Part shown: positions 1 through 8,341 of the stretch, piece after piece | Numbering within the stretch: position 1 is the first letter of the stretch | Layout of the letters: every line of letters begins with the position of its first letter | Source of the DNA: SB25 sp029560875 | GTDB taxonomy: Bacteria; Bacteroidota; Bacteroidia; Bacteroidales; Tenuifilaceae | NCBI GenBank assembly: GCA_035388225.1 | Contig: DAOOPM010000001.1 | Location: 198,106-262,105, forward strand | Length of the DNA: 64,000 nt | Direction of reading: 5' to 3' | Position numbers and translations under genes: made by a program | The notes under the pieces: model-generated | Seen by the model: the letters and a program-made list of their open reading frames with translations, nothing else | Told to the model about the DNA's origin: nothing | Database searches by the model: none

Positions 1-27
1 AAGTGCTATTAATTTTAAAATGATAGA

Positions 28-116
28 ACACTGATGAACACAAATTAAACAGACTTGCACAGCCAAACTAACTATAAATTTGCGCAAATCTGTTCTATCC
101 GTGTAATTTGTGCTCT
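28..116. repeat. Imperfect inverted repeat at left edge
   Basis: Arms around CACAAATTA (39-47) and TAATTTGTG (104-112) are reverse complements, with further partial pairing of AACAGACTT and AAATCTGTT. It lies just downstream of the sigma factor gene on the minus strand. It may be a repeat remnant or an untidy terminator. No coding signal was seen in positions 1-118. Confidence 0.35.
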
Positions 117-118
117 AC

Positions 119-712
119 TTAAAACCCAAACTCAAGGTTTAAATTCTTCTCCTTAACTGTTTTTCGGAGATTTATTAGCGCATATCTCATTCTACCCAGC
201 GCAGTATTTATGCTAACGTTAGTTAACTCCGCAATTTCCTTAAAACTTAAATCGCCATAGTAACGGAGCATTATCACCTCTTTCTGGTCATCGGGTAATT
301 TGTCGATAAGCATTCTAACTTCATCCAAAACCCTATCGAACACCATTGCCTGCTCTACATTCATCTCGGCAAAACGAGGTGAACTGAATAAATCGACAGG
401 TGAATCTTCGTTGGAAACCTCGCGGTACTGCTTGTTATGACGAAAATGGTCAATCACCAGATTATGCGCTATGCGCATTAACCAGGACTGGAAACGGTTG
501 TTCTCCGAGTATCGTCCTTCTTTTAACGAGCGAATAACCTTCACAAAGGTCTCCTGCATTAAGTCTTCTGCCAAATGGGGTTTGCGCACCATCATTAAAA
601 TGTAGGTGTACACTTTTCTCTCATGACGCTTAATAAGCATCTCCAACGCGGCATTACTACCATTGATGATTTCCGACAGAAGCTCTTGGTCGGTGGTGTG
701 GTTTGCATTCAC
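119..712 (-). CDS. ECF-type sigma-70 family RNA polymerase sigma factor
   Basis: This 197-residue protein has the two-domain layout of an extracytoplasmic-function sigma factor. Region 2 lies at about residues 25-95 (ending FQSWLMRIAHNLVIDHFR) and region 4 at about 133-185 (LPDDQKEVIMLRYYGDLSFKEIAE, a helix-turn-helix for the -35 element). The start is GTG, chosen because a perfect AGGAGG lies 5 nt upstream (plus-strand 718-723); such a strong ribosome site is uncommon in Bacteroidota. No anti-sigma gene is seen downstream before the window edge. The length is normal for the family. The regulon cannot be read from the sequence. Confidence 0.93.
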   Translation of the reverse strand: MNANHTTDQELLSEIINGSNAALEMLIKRHERKVYTYILMMVRKPHLAEDLMQETFVKVIRSLKEGRYSENNRFQSWLMRIAHNLVIDHFRHNKQYREVSNEDSPVDLFSSPRFAEMNVEQAMVFDRVLDEVRMLIDKLPDDQKEVIMLRYYGDLSFKEIAELTNVSINTALGRMRYALINLRKTVKEKNLNLEFGF

Positions 713-717
713 GGCAA

Positions 718-723
718 CCTCCT
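718..723 (-). promoter_or_regulatory. Shine-Dalgarno AGGAGG deciding a GTG start
   Basis: The plus strand reads CCTCCT, so the minus strand has AGGAGG with 5 nt before the GTG of the sigma factor gene. No in-frame ATG is equally well placed. Confidence 0.7.
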
Positions 724-858
724 CTTATTTTGGTTAACGTGTAGAGCTTCTATCTATAGGCAATCAGTTTAAAGTGTTTGTAGTATTATTATACCATTTA
801 TTGTGCCAAGTAAGCTAATTTTTCTGAAATAATCAAAATTGCTTTAGTATTTTATACA

Positions 859-866
859 TACTTTTG
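859..866 (+). promoter_or_regulatory. Promoter -7 box TACTTTTG for DUF1648 gene
   Basis: It matches the Bacteroidota consensus TAnnTTTG, with a TTG 17 nt upstream at 839-841 as a possible -33 element. It lies only 8 nt before an ATG at 874, so the ATG at 895 is the better start. Confidence 0.5.
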
Positions 867-894
867 ATACAAAATGTTTCCGAATTCCATAAAT

Positions 895-1425
895 ATGAAT
901 ACAAAATCCTTTAACAAGAAACCACGTCAACCATTCATAAAGATTGAAATGAGTTTGGCAGATAAAATTATCGAAGCAATTATTTGGGCGTTAATACTTG
1001 GATTTTGGACTTATACAATTGTTATTTACTGCAAACTTCCTGAAAGTATTCCATCGCACATTAATGAATTTGGCGAAGCGGCTGATTACAAACAGAAATT
1101 TACATTATTCCTCCTTCCTTCAATTAGCACCATCATTGTAACTGTACTCTCAATATTTAACCAAAAACCCCACCTATTTAACTACCCTATTGAAATTACA
1201 GACACAAATGCACGCAATCAATACTATTTAGGTGTAAAGATGATACGAACACTAAAACTTTGCATTACAGTTGAACATATCCTAATATCATTATACTCAT
1301 CGCAGCAAACATTAGGAAATATCAACGGACTAGGAAAGTTTTCGGTTCTTTTCACTCCGTTTTTAATGATTTTAATTCTTGGCCCAATTATTTACTATAT
1401 AGTTCAGATGTACAGATATAGATAA
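895..1425 (+). CDS. DUF1648 domain membrane protein
   Basis: A small membrane protein of 176 residues from the chosen start. Hydrophobic helices are seen near the N-terminus (IIWALILGFWTYTIVIY), in the middle (FLLPSISTIIVTVLSIF) and at the C-terminus (LFTPFLMILILGPIIYYIV). The segment LPESIPSHINEFGEA fits the DUF1648 signature (Pro, His, Asn, Gly pattern) found in SdpI-like and related membrane proteins. An in-frame ATG at 874 exists, but it lies almost on the transcription start implied by the promoter box. It stands alone between the sigma factor and uvrA. No specific function can be assigned. Confidence 0.7.
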   Translation: MNTKSFNKKPRQPFIKIEMSLADKIIEAIIWALILGFWTYTIVIYCKLPESIPSHINEFGEAADYKQKFTLFLLPSISTIIVTVLSIFNQKPHLFNYPIEITDTNARNQYYLGVKMIRTLKLCITVEHILISLYSSQQTLGNINGLGKFSVLFTPFLMILILGPIIYYIVQMYRYR

Positions 1426-1492
1426 TCAGCCTACCTCTGACTTATCTATCTTTTTTAACCAACAATCTTCAACTTATTCTCCTAATAACCGC

Positions 1493-1500
1493 TATCTTTG
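1493..1500 (+). promoter_or_regulatory. Promoter -7 box TATCTTTG for uvrA
   Basis: It matches TAnnTTTG and lies 19 nt before the uvrA ATG. No convincing -33 element was seen. The box overlaps a TTG at 1498 that would otherwise be read as a start, which supports the ATG at 1519. Confidence 0.6.
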
Positions 1501-1518
1501 CAAGTTAATTTTTGGCAA

Positions 1519-4311
1519 ATGGCGGTTCAAGATAAAAATGTTATATCGATAAAAGGGGCTAGGGTTCATAACCTTAAGAATATAAGCCTCGATATTCCTC
1601 GTAATAAACTCATTGTAATAACAGGCGTTTCCGGCTCGGGCAAATCGTCCTTAGCTTTCGATACAATTTATGCCGAAGGGCAAAGGCGATACGTTGAAAG
1701 TTTATCATCGTACGCTAGGCAGTTCCTTGGGCGTGTTGCAAAGCCTGAGGTTGATATTATTAGTGGAATTCCACCGGCCATTGCCATTGAGCAAAAGGTA
1801 AACACTCGCAACCCGCGCTCAACCGTTGGTACATCAACTGAGATATACGATTACCTTAAGTTGCTCTTTGCCAGAATAGGGAAAACCTACTCGCCTGTTT
1901 CCGGAAAACTTGTCAAAAAGCAATCTGTTAGCGATGTGGTTAACTTTATAAGTGCTTACGATGAGGGGGTGAAAATGACCCTGCTAGCACCATTGGTGCT
2001 AAATGGCAACCCAAAAGCAAGGCTCGATGAACTTGCCCGCGAAGGTTTTACACGCGTAGAGGTGGGCGACCAAACTGTAAGGATTGATGAGGATAAAATT
2101 CGAGAATTAATCAACATTTCAGGGGCAGAATTACGCTTGGTTATCGACCGTTTTGCAGTTTCGCACGAGGAGGACTTCCTCAGTCGAATTGCCGATTCCA
2201 TTCAAACAGCGCTTGCCGAAGGCAACGGGTTCTGCTTACTTAAAATCCATCTGGACGATAAGGTCTTGGAGGAGCATTTTTCCAATATTTTTGAGGTTGA
2301 TGGAATTAAGTTTGAAGAACCAACCGAGCATCTTTTCAGTTTTAACAGTCCACTTGGCGCTTGTCCAAAATGTGAAGGCTACGGTAAAGTAATAGGCATT
2401 GATGAAGATTTAGTGGTTCCCAACAGAGGCCTATCAATTTACGAGGAGGCCATTGCCTGCTGGAAAGGTGAAAGTATGAGTTGGTACAAGGATAAGTTGA
2501 TTGAGCACGCTTCAAAGTACGACTTCCCTATCCATAAACCCTACTACCAACTATCCGAGGAGCAGAAACGAATACTTTGGGATGGCACACGTCATTTCAT
2601 GGGAATTTACGGCTTCTTTAGGGAATTGGAGGAAAAAAGGTATAAAATTCAGTACAGAGTTCTACTATCGCGCTATATGGGCAAAACTGTTTGCCCTGCC
2701 TGCAAGGGCTCTCGATTACGCCCCGAAGCCTCGTACGTTAAGGTGAGCAACTACACCATTCAACAAATGGTGAATATTCCAATTTCTGAGTTATTGGAGA
2801 TATTCAAGGAGTTGAATTTGGATGAGCACGATGCTGGTGTTGCAAAACGTGTCCTAACGGAAATTAATAACCGTTTAGACTATATGAACAATGTTGGGCT
2901 TGGCTACCTAACACTTAATCGTTTATCGGCTACGCTTTCTGGAGGTGAATCGCAACGTATAAATTTGGCCACATCGCTTGGGAGTAGTTTGGTTGGTTCG
3001 CTTTACATTCTTGATGAACCTAGCATTGGCTTACACTCTCGCGATACTAATTTATTAATAGGTGTACTAAAGGAACTGCGTAACCTTGGTAACACCGTCG
3101 TTGTTGTTGAGCACGATGAGGAGATAATGCGCTCGGCCGATTATATCATCGATATTGGTCCATACGCTGGCCGATTGGGTGGCGAAGTGGTTTATGCAGG
3201 CGATATTGATGGATTGAATAAAGCTACCGATAGTCTTACCGCTAAATACCTTACCCAAAAGGAGAAAATACCTGTTCCCATTAGGCGTAGAAAATGGAAT
3301 AACAGCATAGAAATACTCGGTGCAAGGGAGAATAACCTTAAGAATATCAATGTGAAATTTCCGCTTAACGCACTAACTGTCGTAACTGGAGTTAGTGGCT
3401 CCGGAAAGTCAACATTAGTTAAAGGTATTCTCTATCCTGCACTAATAAAGCAGTTAACTGGCTCTGGCGAAAGAGCTGGCCAGTTCGATGCCATTAAGGG
3501 TGATTTTAGAGTAATTAAAGGCGTTGAAATGGTTGACCAAAATCCAATAGGAAAATCGTCGCGCAGCAACCCTGTAACCTATATAAAAGCATGGGACGAG
3601 GTTCGCAAATTGCTCTCGGAGCAGCAGTACGCTGTAAAGAGCGGCTTTAAGCCCTCTCATTTCTCGTTCAATGTTGAAGGTGGCCGGTGCGAGGAGTGTC
3701 AAGGTGAGGGTGTAATTCACGTTGAGATGCAGTTTATGGCCGATATCACCCTTATCTGCGAGAGCTGTAAGGGAAAACGCTTCAAGGACGAAGTGCTTGA
3801 GGTAAAATACAAGGATGCCAATGTTTTCGATATCCTTGAGATGACTGTAAACCAAGCCATAGAGTTCTTCGATAATGGAAAAACATCAACAGAACGAAAA
3901 ATTGTTGACCGCTTAAAGCCATTGCAGGATGTAGGTTTGGGATATATCAAACTAGGGCAAGCATCGAGTACGTTGAGCGGTGGCGAAAGTCAACGTGTAA
4001 AACTAGCATCGTTCCTACAAAAGGATGAAAGCAATCAATCTATACTTTTCATCTTTGATGAGCCCACCACAGGATTGCATTTTAACGATATCAAAAAGTT
4101 GCTTTCTGCTTTCGATGCGCTTATCGAAAAAGGGCATAGCATAATTCTTATTGAGCACAATGTAGAAGTGATAAAGTGCGCCGACTGGGTTATTGATTTA
4201 GGCCCTGAGGGAGGCGATGGCGGTGGGTATCTAGTTTTTGAAGGAACTCCAGAGCAGTTGGCAAAACATGATGCATCGTACACTGGAAAATTCTTGAACG
4301 ATAAACTCTGA
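1519..4311 (+). CDS. uvrA: Excinuclease ABC subunit UvrA
   Basis: This is the damage-recognition ATPase of nucleotide excision repair, which works as a dimer with UvrB in the cytoplasm. Both ABC modules are complete. Walker A motifs are GVSGSGKSSLAF near the N-terminus and GVSGSGKSTLV about two thirds along. The signature motifs LSGGESQRINLA and LSGGESQRVKLA are present, with DEPSIGLH and DEPTTGLH Walker B regions. Zinc-finger cysteines are seen (CPACKGSRL; CEECQGEG with CESCKGKRF). The length of 930 residues is typical. The start at 1519 is preferred to a TTG seven codons upstream, which lies inside the promoter box. A hairpin terminator follows. Confidence 0.98.
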   Translation: MAVQDKNVISIKGARVHNLKNISLDIPRNKLIVITGVSGSGKSSLAFDTIYAEGQRRYVESLSSYARQFLGRVAKPEVDIISGIPPAIAIEQKVNTRNPRSTVGTSTEIYDYLKLLFARIGKTYSPVSGKLVKKQSVSDVVNFISAYDEGVKMTLLAPLVLNGNPKARLDELAREGFTRVEVGDQTVRIDEDKIRELINISGAELRLVIDRFAVSHEEDFLSRIADSIQTALAEGNGFCLLKIHLDDKVLEEHFSNIFEVDGIKFEEPTEHLFSFNSPLGACPKCEGYGKVIGIDEDLVVPNRGLSIYEEAIACWKGESMSWYKDKLIEHASKYDFPIHKPYYQLSEEQKRILWDGTRHFMGIYGFFRELEEKRYKIQYRVLLSRYMGKTVCPACKGSRLRPEASYVKVSNYTIQQMVNIPISELLEIFKELNLDEHDAGVAKRVLTEINNRLDYMNNVGLGYLTLNRLSATLSGGESQRINLATSLGSSLVGSLYILDEPSIGLHSRDTNLLIGVLKELRNLGNTVVVVEHDEEIMRSADYIIDIGPYAGRLGGEVVYAGDIDGLNKATDSLTAKYLTQKEKIPVPIRRRKWNNSIEILGARENNLKNINVKFPLNALTVVTGVSGSGKSTLVKGILYPALIKQLTGSGERAGQFDAIKGDFRVIKGVEMVDQNPIGKSSRSNPVTYIKAWDEVRKLLSEQQYAVKSGFKPSHFSFNVEGGRCEECQGEGVIHVEMQFMADITLICESCKGKRFKDEVLEVKYKDANVFDILEMTVNQAIEFFDNGKTSTERKIVDRLKPLQDVGLGYIKLGQASSTLSGGESQRVKLASFLQKDESNQSILFIFDEPTTGLHFNDIKKLLSAFDALIEKGHSIILIEHNVEVIKCADWVIDLGPEGGDGGGYLVFEGTPEQLAKHDASYTGKFLNDKL

Positions 4312-4317
4312 AAATGA

Positions 4318-4339
4318 AAAAGCCGCAAAAGCGGCTTTT
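4318..4339. terminator. Bidirectional hairpin terminator after uvrA
   Basis: Arms AAAAGCCGC and GCGGCTTTT are perfect with an AAAA loop and T-rich flanks on both strands. It lies between convergent uvrA and the 145-residue protein gene. Confidence 0.85.
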
Positions 4340-4359
4340 ATTCATTATAAAAAAAAGTT

Positions 4360-4797
4360 TTAATCAGCCTTTAACCCAAACATAATAGCCACGCAACCAC
4401 TGGCAATTTCTGCAGATTTATCATCCGATGCAGGAACCTTTACAACAATTATTAACTGCTGTGTAGCCTCTACTTTAAAGTCCCAACTCGTAGCATATTT
4501 ATTTTTTGCATTGGAGTATAGCACCTTACGGTCCACATCCATCACTATAAACTCAACCTGAGGAATAGACTCTGAACCGCAAACGGAAATACGGTATTCC
4601 TGACCTGCATAGAAGGTTTTGAACAACTCTGCATCTTCACCTTCGGTAAGAATTGCGGCATTAAAGTTACCATCGTGAATATATGGGTTCAACTCCAACT
4701 TACAAACCTTCTTGGCGAAGTTCTTGCATTGTGCATTTCCTGCAAAAGGAAGCAACAAAAACAGACCCAGTGTAATAATATATAGGAATGATTTCAT
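4360..4797 (-). CDS. Exported protein of unknown function
   Basis: The 145-residue protein begins with a clear signal peptide (MKSFLYIITLGLFLLLPFAGNAQ), so it should reach the periplasm or beyond. The mature part is acidic, of mixed alpha/beta character, and carries cysteines in the CKNFAKKVCKLEL segment and further on (SVCGSES, ASGCVAI) that could form disulfides. It follows the lipoprotein gene at 4809-5723 with an 11-nt gap, so the two are probably co-transcribed and may act together. The family was not recognised. Confidence 0.75.
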   Translation of the reverse strand: MKSFLYIITLGLFLLLPFAGNAQCKNFAKKVCKLELNPYIHDGNFNAAILTEGEDAELFKTFYAGQEYRISVCGSESIPQVEFIVMDVDRKVLYSNAKNKYATSWDFKVEATQQLIIVVKVPASDDKSAEIASGCVAIMFGLKAD

Positions 4798-4808
4798 ACC
4801 AAAATAAA

Positions 4809-5723
4809 TTATGCTGTGTACTTTGTACGCAATTCTTTAACTTTAAGTTTGAGTTTATTGAAAACTTCAGGTTTCACAGTAACCACATTCTTGGAACTTA
4901 AAGTGGCCACCTTACTCTTGCTATCCTGAACAACCTCAACCTTTGATACGGAGATTTGCACCTCGTCGTAAATTTTCTTTAATTCAGCTATATCGTTATA
5001 AATATCCTTAATATCAGGATTTTCGATATTTTGGTTTAAAAGATTAAGAACTGTTTCTAACGAAAATTTTTGGTCTATAATTCTATCAACTAATTCGTTA
5101 TCAGTGGAATTAACATCGCCCACCAATGATGTTGCAATGTAAAGCCCTTCGAGCCAGCCACCAACCAGTATTATTGAACCAACGGCAACCCTATCGTCCT
5201 CCTCTAGAATAGAGTTGGTATTAAGAAAGGTCTCCGAAATAGTTTCCATTATCACCTCACGATTATTAACATTCTCCTCCAAGCGCTGAATAACGGCATT
5301 ATCAATGGCGTTAAGAATGCCCAAATTCTCAGCCATCTTTTTGGATGCTGTCATGAACTTAATGGTAGCCTGAGTTTGGTCGAAAAGGCTTGCATAACTT
5401 AAATCGGTACTATAAATACCCAAGTTAAGCGCCATACTCTTATTGGTATTGTATCGCGAAACATTTTCAACTGGATTCAAAATTTCCTCGTTATACTTAG
5501 CGCCTGAACGCTTTAGTATTAGAGCTGTTTCCAACGGCGATGGCAAGGAGTAAAAAATTTGCTTAACAGACTGTATACCTGCAGTCACAGTACTATCCGT
5601 TGCAAGTTCATCGGTCGATACCGTAATTGCATCCTTACTTCGGTCGGACTTGCAGGAACTGACCACAAAAATGAGCATCAAGCCTAGTAGCACTAATCGA
5701 TTCTTGGCTAACCCTATGACCAT
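4809..5723 (-). CDS. Lipoprotein of unknown function
   Basis: This 304-residue protein has an N-terminal hydrophobic segment ending in a lipobox (LIFVVSSCKSD, cysteine as lipidation site), so it is likely anchored in a membrane facing the periplasm. The rest is predicted helical, rich in Asp, Asn and Ser, with no catalytic motif noticed. The ATG at 5723 is used because the longer frame starts at a weak TTG three codons upstream. It heads a two-gene unit with the exported protein at 4360-4797. It resembles the many conserved Bacteroidota lipoproteins without assigned function. Confidence 0.75.
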   Translation of the reverse strand: MVIGLAKNRLVLLGLMLIFVVSSCKSDRSKDAITVSTDELATDSTVTAGIQSVKQIFYSLPSPLETALILKRSGAKYNEEILNPVENVSRYNTNKSMALNLGIYSTDLSYASLFDQTQATIKFMTASKKMAENLGILNAIDNAVIQRLEENVNNREVIMETISETFLNTNSILEEDDRVAVGSIILVGGWLEGLYIATSLVGDVNSTDNELVDRIIDQKFSLETVLNLLNQNIENPDIKDIYNDIAELKKIYDEVQISVSKVEVVQDSKSKVATLSSKNVVTVKPEVFNKLKLKVKELRTKYTA

Positions 5724-5915
5724 AACTATCAAATTTTATTTGGGTTAATAACAATGTCTAATGTTTTCAACAAGTAAAGTTAATATAAATTTGAAAAAGT
5801 CAATATAAATAGATGTTTTTTTAAAGAGAGCTAAACTAACACTTATTAGTATTGAATTATTTTAAATTGTTTTATGTCAACCTAAAAATCCTTACTTTTC
5901 TCTTACAACAATGAT

Positions 5916-5923
5916 TACCTTTG
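5916..5923 (+). promoter_or_regulatory. Promoter -7 box TACCTTTG
   Basis: It matches TAnnTTTG and lies 16 nt before the ATG of the helical-repeat protein gene, giving a very short leader. Confidence 0.55.
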
Positions 5924-5939
5924 CAAAAATTATTTCAAA

Positions 5940-6479
5940 ATGGAGAGCAAGAGCAACAATATCAATACTAAGAAAGCAATATTCGAGCAAAATCTCATGG
6001 AAGGCTCCGATGAGTTTATAATTTCGACCCTTGAGGAACTCCGCGAGAGTGGTGAGGATTATATGGTTGGTTCCATTATCAATTTACTATTCACTAAGCG
6101 TAGCGAGGTTTTAAAGGAAGCTGTGGTGAGTTTTTTAGTTGACATCAAAAATCAATCCGCTGCAGTGGAAATTATCAACGCAATTAAAGAGAAACGGAAT
6201 CTGTCCGATGTATCGCACTTAGTTTCCGTTTGCTGGCAAAGCAGGCTCGATTTCAGCAATGAGATTGAACTATTTATCGATTTGCTCTCCAAAGCAGACT
6301 ACCAAACCAGCATTGAGGCCTTTAGTGTAATTGAGGATGCGTTGGATAATACTAGCGATGAAAAGATTGCTGAATACACCTTACATTTAAAAAATGAGGT
6401 TAAGAAAATCTCGAAAGACAAACAACCTCTAGTACAACAAATGATTTTAGTTATGGAGGAATTTGGAGGGGGAAGATAG
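5940..6479 (+). CDS. All-helical protein, possibly HEAT-like
   Basis: A cytoplasmic protein of 179 residues with no signal peptide or membrane segment. The sequence looks entirely alpha-helical. Repeated helix pairs of about 35-40 residues are seen (for example SIINLLFTKRSEVLKEAVVSF followed by NQSAAVEIINAIKEKR), which recalls HEAT-type repeats, usually protein-binding scaffolds. It has its own promoter box and a downstream terminator, so it is monocistronic. No enzyme motif was seen and the specific family was not recognised. Confidence 0.75.
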   Translation: MESKSNNINTKKAIFEQNLMEGSDEFIISTLEELRESGEDYMVGSIINLLFTKRSEVLKEAVVSFLVDIKNQSAAVEIINAIKEKRNLSDVSHLVSVCWQSRLDFSNEIELFIDLLSKADYQTSIEAFSVIEDALDNTSDEKIAEYTLHLKNEVKKISKDKQPLVQQMILVMEEFGGGR

Positions 6480-6507
6480 AGAAGTTAGAAGATTGAAGTA
6501 AGAGAAT
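6480..6507 (+). repeat. Short 7-bp-periodic run, possible solo heptad array
   Basis: Directly after the stop codon the sequence reads as AGAAGTT, AGAAGAT, TGAAGTA, AGAGAAT in steps of 7 bp. It resembles the heptad arrays that bracket the S23 genes at 12 and 51 kb, but no S23 gene and no opposing array is present. It may be a remnant or chance. Confidence 0.3.
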
Positions 6508-6530
6508 ACTTACGACAAAATATTAAAAAC

Positions 6531-6558
6531 AAAGCCGATGGTAAAATTCATCGGCTTT
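6531..6558. terminator. Hairpin terminator
   Basis: Perfect 10-bp arms AAAGCCGATG and CATCGGCTTT with an 8-nt loop, followed by T-rich sequence. It lies between convergent genes ending at 6479 and 6580. Confidence 0.85.
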
Positions 6559-6579
6559 TGTTTTGGTTTTATATATCAA

Positions 6580-7557
6580 CTATTCATAGTTAGAGTAGTA
6601 CTTCATAAACTGGCTACGCTCGTAATGCGATGGATTTTCAATTTTGCCATAGTTCATTAAGCCTTTAAAGTCGTTAATTGACTTGTAGCCCTTTTTGTTC
6701 ATCCAATCGGCCATTGCATTTAGCATTGTAGCAATATGCTGTGGCCCATTCTTATAAATTGCCGAACAAACCTGAACGGACGATGCTCCAGCAAGTATTG
6801 CCTTAATCATTGCATCGCCATCGTGAACGCCTGTTGATGCAGAAATATCAATTTTAGGTACAAGATGATTTGCCATTCCAACCCAACGCAAGGTATTTCT
6901 CAAATCAGCAGGATTGCTTAACACTGACGAAGGAACAACTTTCATTGCATTGATATCAAAATCGGGCTCAAAGAAACGGTTGAAAAGTACCACACCCTTA
7001 GCCTTTCTGTACCAAAGTTGCTCAATAATTCGAAGCGGATTAGTAAAATGATTTCCCAGCTTAAACGCAACAGGAATTGTCACAATTTGGGCTAACTTAT
7101 CGGCTAAAGTAAAATAAACCTCCTCCAGCTCAGCGGGGGTTTTACGAACATCGGTGGGCAACATAAAAACGTTTACCTCCAACGCATCGGCGCCTGCTTG
7201 CTGAATTTGCGAAGCAAAGGTTACCCATTGCGATGCGCTTACACAGTTAATGCTGGCAATTACAGGAATCTTAACTGCAGCCTTGGCCTGCTTAATCATC
7301 TCGATATACGATTGCACATTGTTTGCGGTAACGTAGCTTTTAAGATAATCGGCGGCCTCGGTATAGTCGGAGTACTGAGCAAGGTTATCGACCTCGTGCA
7401 TTATTTGCTCCTCAAAAAGCGATTTTAGCACAATTGCACCAGCCCCCATCTCCTCGTACTTCTTAATTCTATCTACAGACGAGTTTAACCCCGAACTACT
7501 AACAATTAAGGGCGATTTAAGGGCTAATCCCAAATAATTTGTTTCAAAATTTGCCAT
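6580..7557 (-). CDS. Dihydroorotate dehydrogenase-like flavoprotein
   Basis: The 325-residue protein follows the class 1 dihydroorotate dehydrogenase TIM-barrel fold. It has an N-terminal LKSPLIVSSSGLN strand-loop, the IPVIASINCVSA core, and the C-terminal phosphate-binding region for FMN (SASTGVHDGDAMIKAILAGA, then VQVCSAIY). The segment that in class 1 enzymes reads NxSCPN and supplies the catalytic base is here EVNVFMLPTDV, without Cys or Ser. The substrate may therefore not be dihydroorotate. No pyrimidine genes are adjacent. It has its own promoter box overlapping the end of the yggS gene. Fold assignment is firm, reaction unknown. Confidence 0.85.
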   Translation of the reverse strand: MANFETNYLGLALKSPLIVSSSGLNSSVDRIKKYEEMGAGAIVLKSLFEEQIMHEVDNLAQYSDYTEAADYLKSYVTANNVQSYIEMIKQAKAAVKIPVIASINCVSASQWVTFASQIQQAGADALEVNVFMLPTDVRKTPAELEEVYFTLADKLAQIVTIPVAFKLGNHFTNPLRIIEQLWYRKAKGVVLFNRFFEPDFDINAMKVVPSSVLSNPADLRNTLRWVGMANHLVPKIDISASTGVHDGDAMIKAILAGASSVQVCSAIYKNGPQHIATMLNAMADWMNKKGYKSINDFKGLMNYGKIENPSHYERSQFMKYYSNYE

Positions 7558-7585
7558 TGCGTTTAGGTTTAGTAGGCGTAAATTA

Positions 7586-7593
7586 CAAAATTA
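7586..7593 (-). promoter_or_regulatory. Promoter -7 box TAATTTTG for DHOD-like gene
   Basis: The plus strand reads CAAAATTA. The box lies about 30 nt upstream of the ATG and overlaps the stop of the yggS gene by 3 nt. Confidence 0.55.
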
Positions 7594-8268
7594 GTTTGAT
7601 TTATAGTTTCTGTGACCAAAAATATTACTGCCAATCCGAACCATTGTACTCCCCTCCTCTACTGCTACAGCGTAGTCGCTCGACATACCCATGGACAGTT
7701 CCTTAAACCAAGGCTTATCGGCAAAGTATTTCTCCTTAACTGATTTAAACAGATTGTTAAGGAATTTAAACTCCATGCGAACCTGAGCCATATTATCGGT
7801 AAAGGTTGCCATTCCCATTAAGCCAACCACACGAATATTCTTCATTTCCTTAAAATCATTGGAACTGAGCAGTTCCTCCAACTCATCGGCCGAAAGGCCA
7901 AACTTTGTCTCCTCCGATGCTATATGAATTTGTAGCAAGCAGTCTATAACCCTATTGTGTTTCTGAGCCTCCTTGTCAATTACCTCCAGTAATTTTATAC
8001 TATCTACTGAATGAATAAGGCTAACAAACGCTGCAATATACTTAACCTTATTGGACTGCAAATGTCCTATAAGATGCCACTCAATATCCTTGGGCATTCC
8101 CTCGTACTTTGAAACCAACTCCTGCACTTTGTTTTCGCCAAAAATCCTATGGCCAGCATTGTAGGCCTCCATAATAACCTCTACGGGATGTGTTTTAGAA
8201 ACAGCCACCAATGTAACGTGCGGTGGAAGTGAACTCTTAATTTCCTGAATATTGGTTTGAATGCTCAT
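7591..8268 (-). CDS. yggS: YggS family pyridoxal phosphate homeostasis protein
   Basis: This cytoplasmic PLP-binding protein of 225 residues belongs to the YggS/PLPBP family, which has an alanine-racemase-like barrel and buffers pyridoxal phosphate rather than catalysing a known reaction. The PLP lysine is Lys25 in LVAVSKTHP. Other family signatures are GENKVQEL, WHLIGHLQSNK, LMGMATFTDN and LSMGMSSDY, with the C-terminal MVRIGSNIFG loop that binds the PLP phosphate. Length and motifs are complete. It is read from a well-formed promoter upstream. Confidence 0.95.
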   Translation of the reverse strand: MSIQTNIQEIKSSLPPHVTLVAVSKTHPVEVIMEAYNAGHRIFGENKVQELVSKYEGMPKDIEWHLIGHLQSNKVKYIAAFVSLIHSVDSIKLLEVIDKEAQKHNRVIDCLLQIHIASEETKFGLSADELEELLSSNDFKEMKNIRVVGLMGMATFTDNMAQVRMEFKFLNNLFKSVKEKYFADKPWFKELSMGMSSDYAVAVEEGSTMVRIGSNIFGHRNYKSN

Positions 8269-8285
8269 TACTAAATGCTTTTGTG

Positions 8286-8316
8286 CAAAATTAGGATTTT
8301 TTGCCTAAGGGCAAAA
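8286..8316 (-). promoter_or_regulatory. Promoter of yggS (TTTTG-N18-TAATTTTG)
   Basis: On the minus strand TTTTG (plus 8312-8316) is followed after 18 nt by TAATTTTG (plus 8286-8293), both Bacteroidota promoter elements. The inferred transcription start is about 10 nt before the ATG. Confidence 0.7.
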
Positions 8317-8341
8317 CTTTAATCTTGGTTGTTAGTTGAAA

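Noticed and set aside
1498..1518. TTG start for uvrA seven codons upstream
   Set aside because: It overlaps the promoter -7 box TATCTTTG, so it cannot be in the transcript as a start.
3454..3855. 133-codon frame opposite uvrA
   Set aside because: Antisense shadow of the conserved second half of UvrA.
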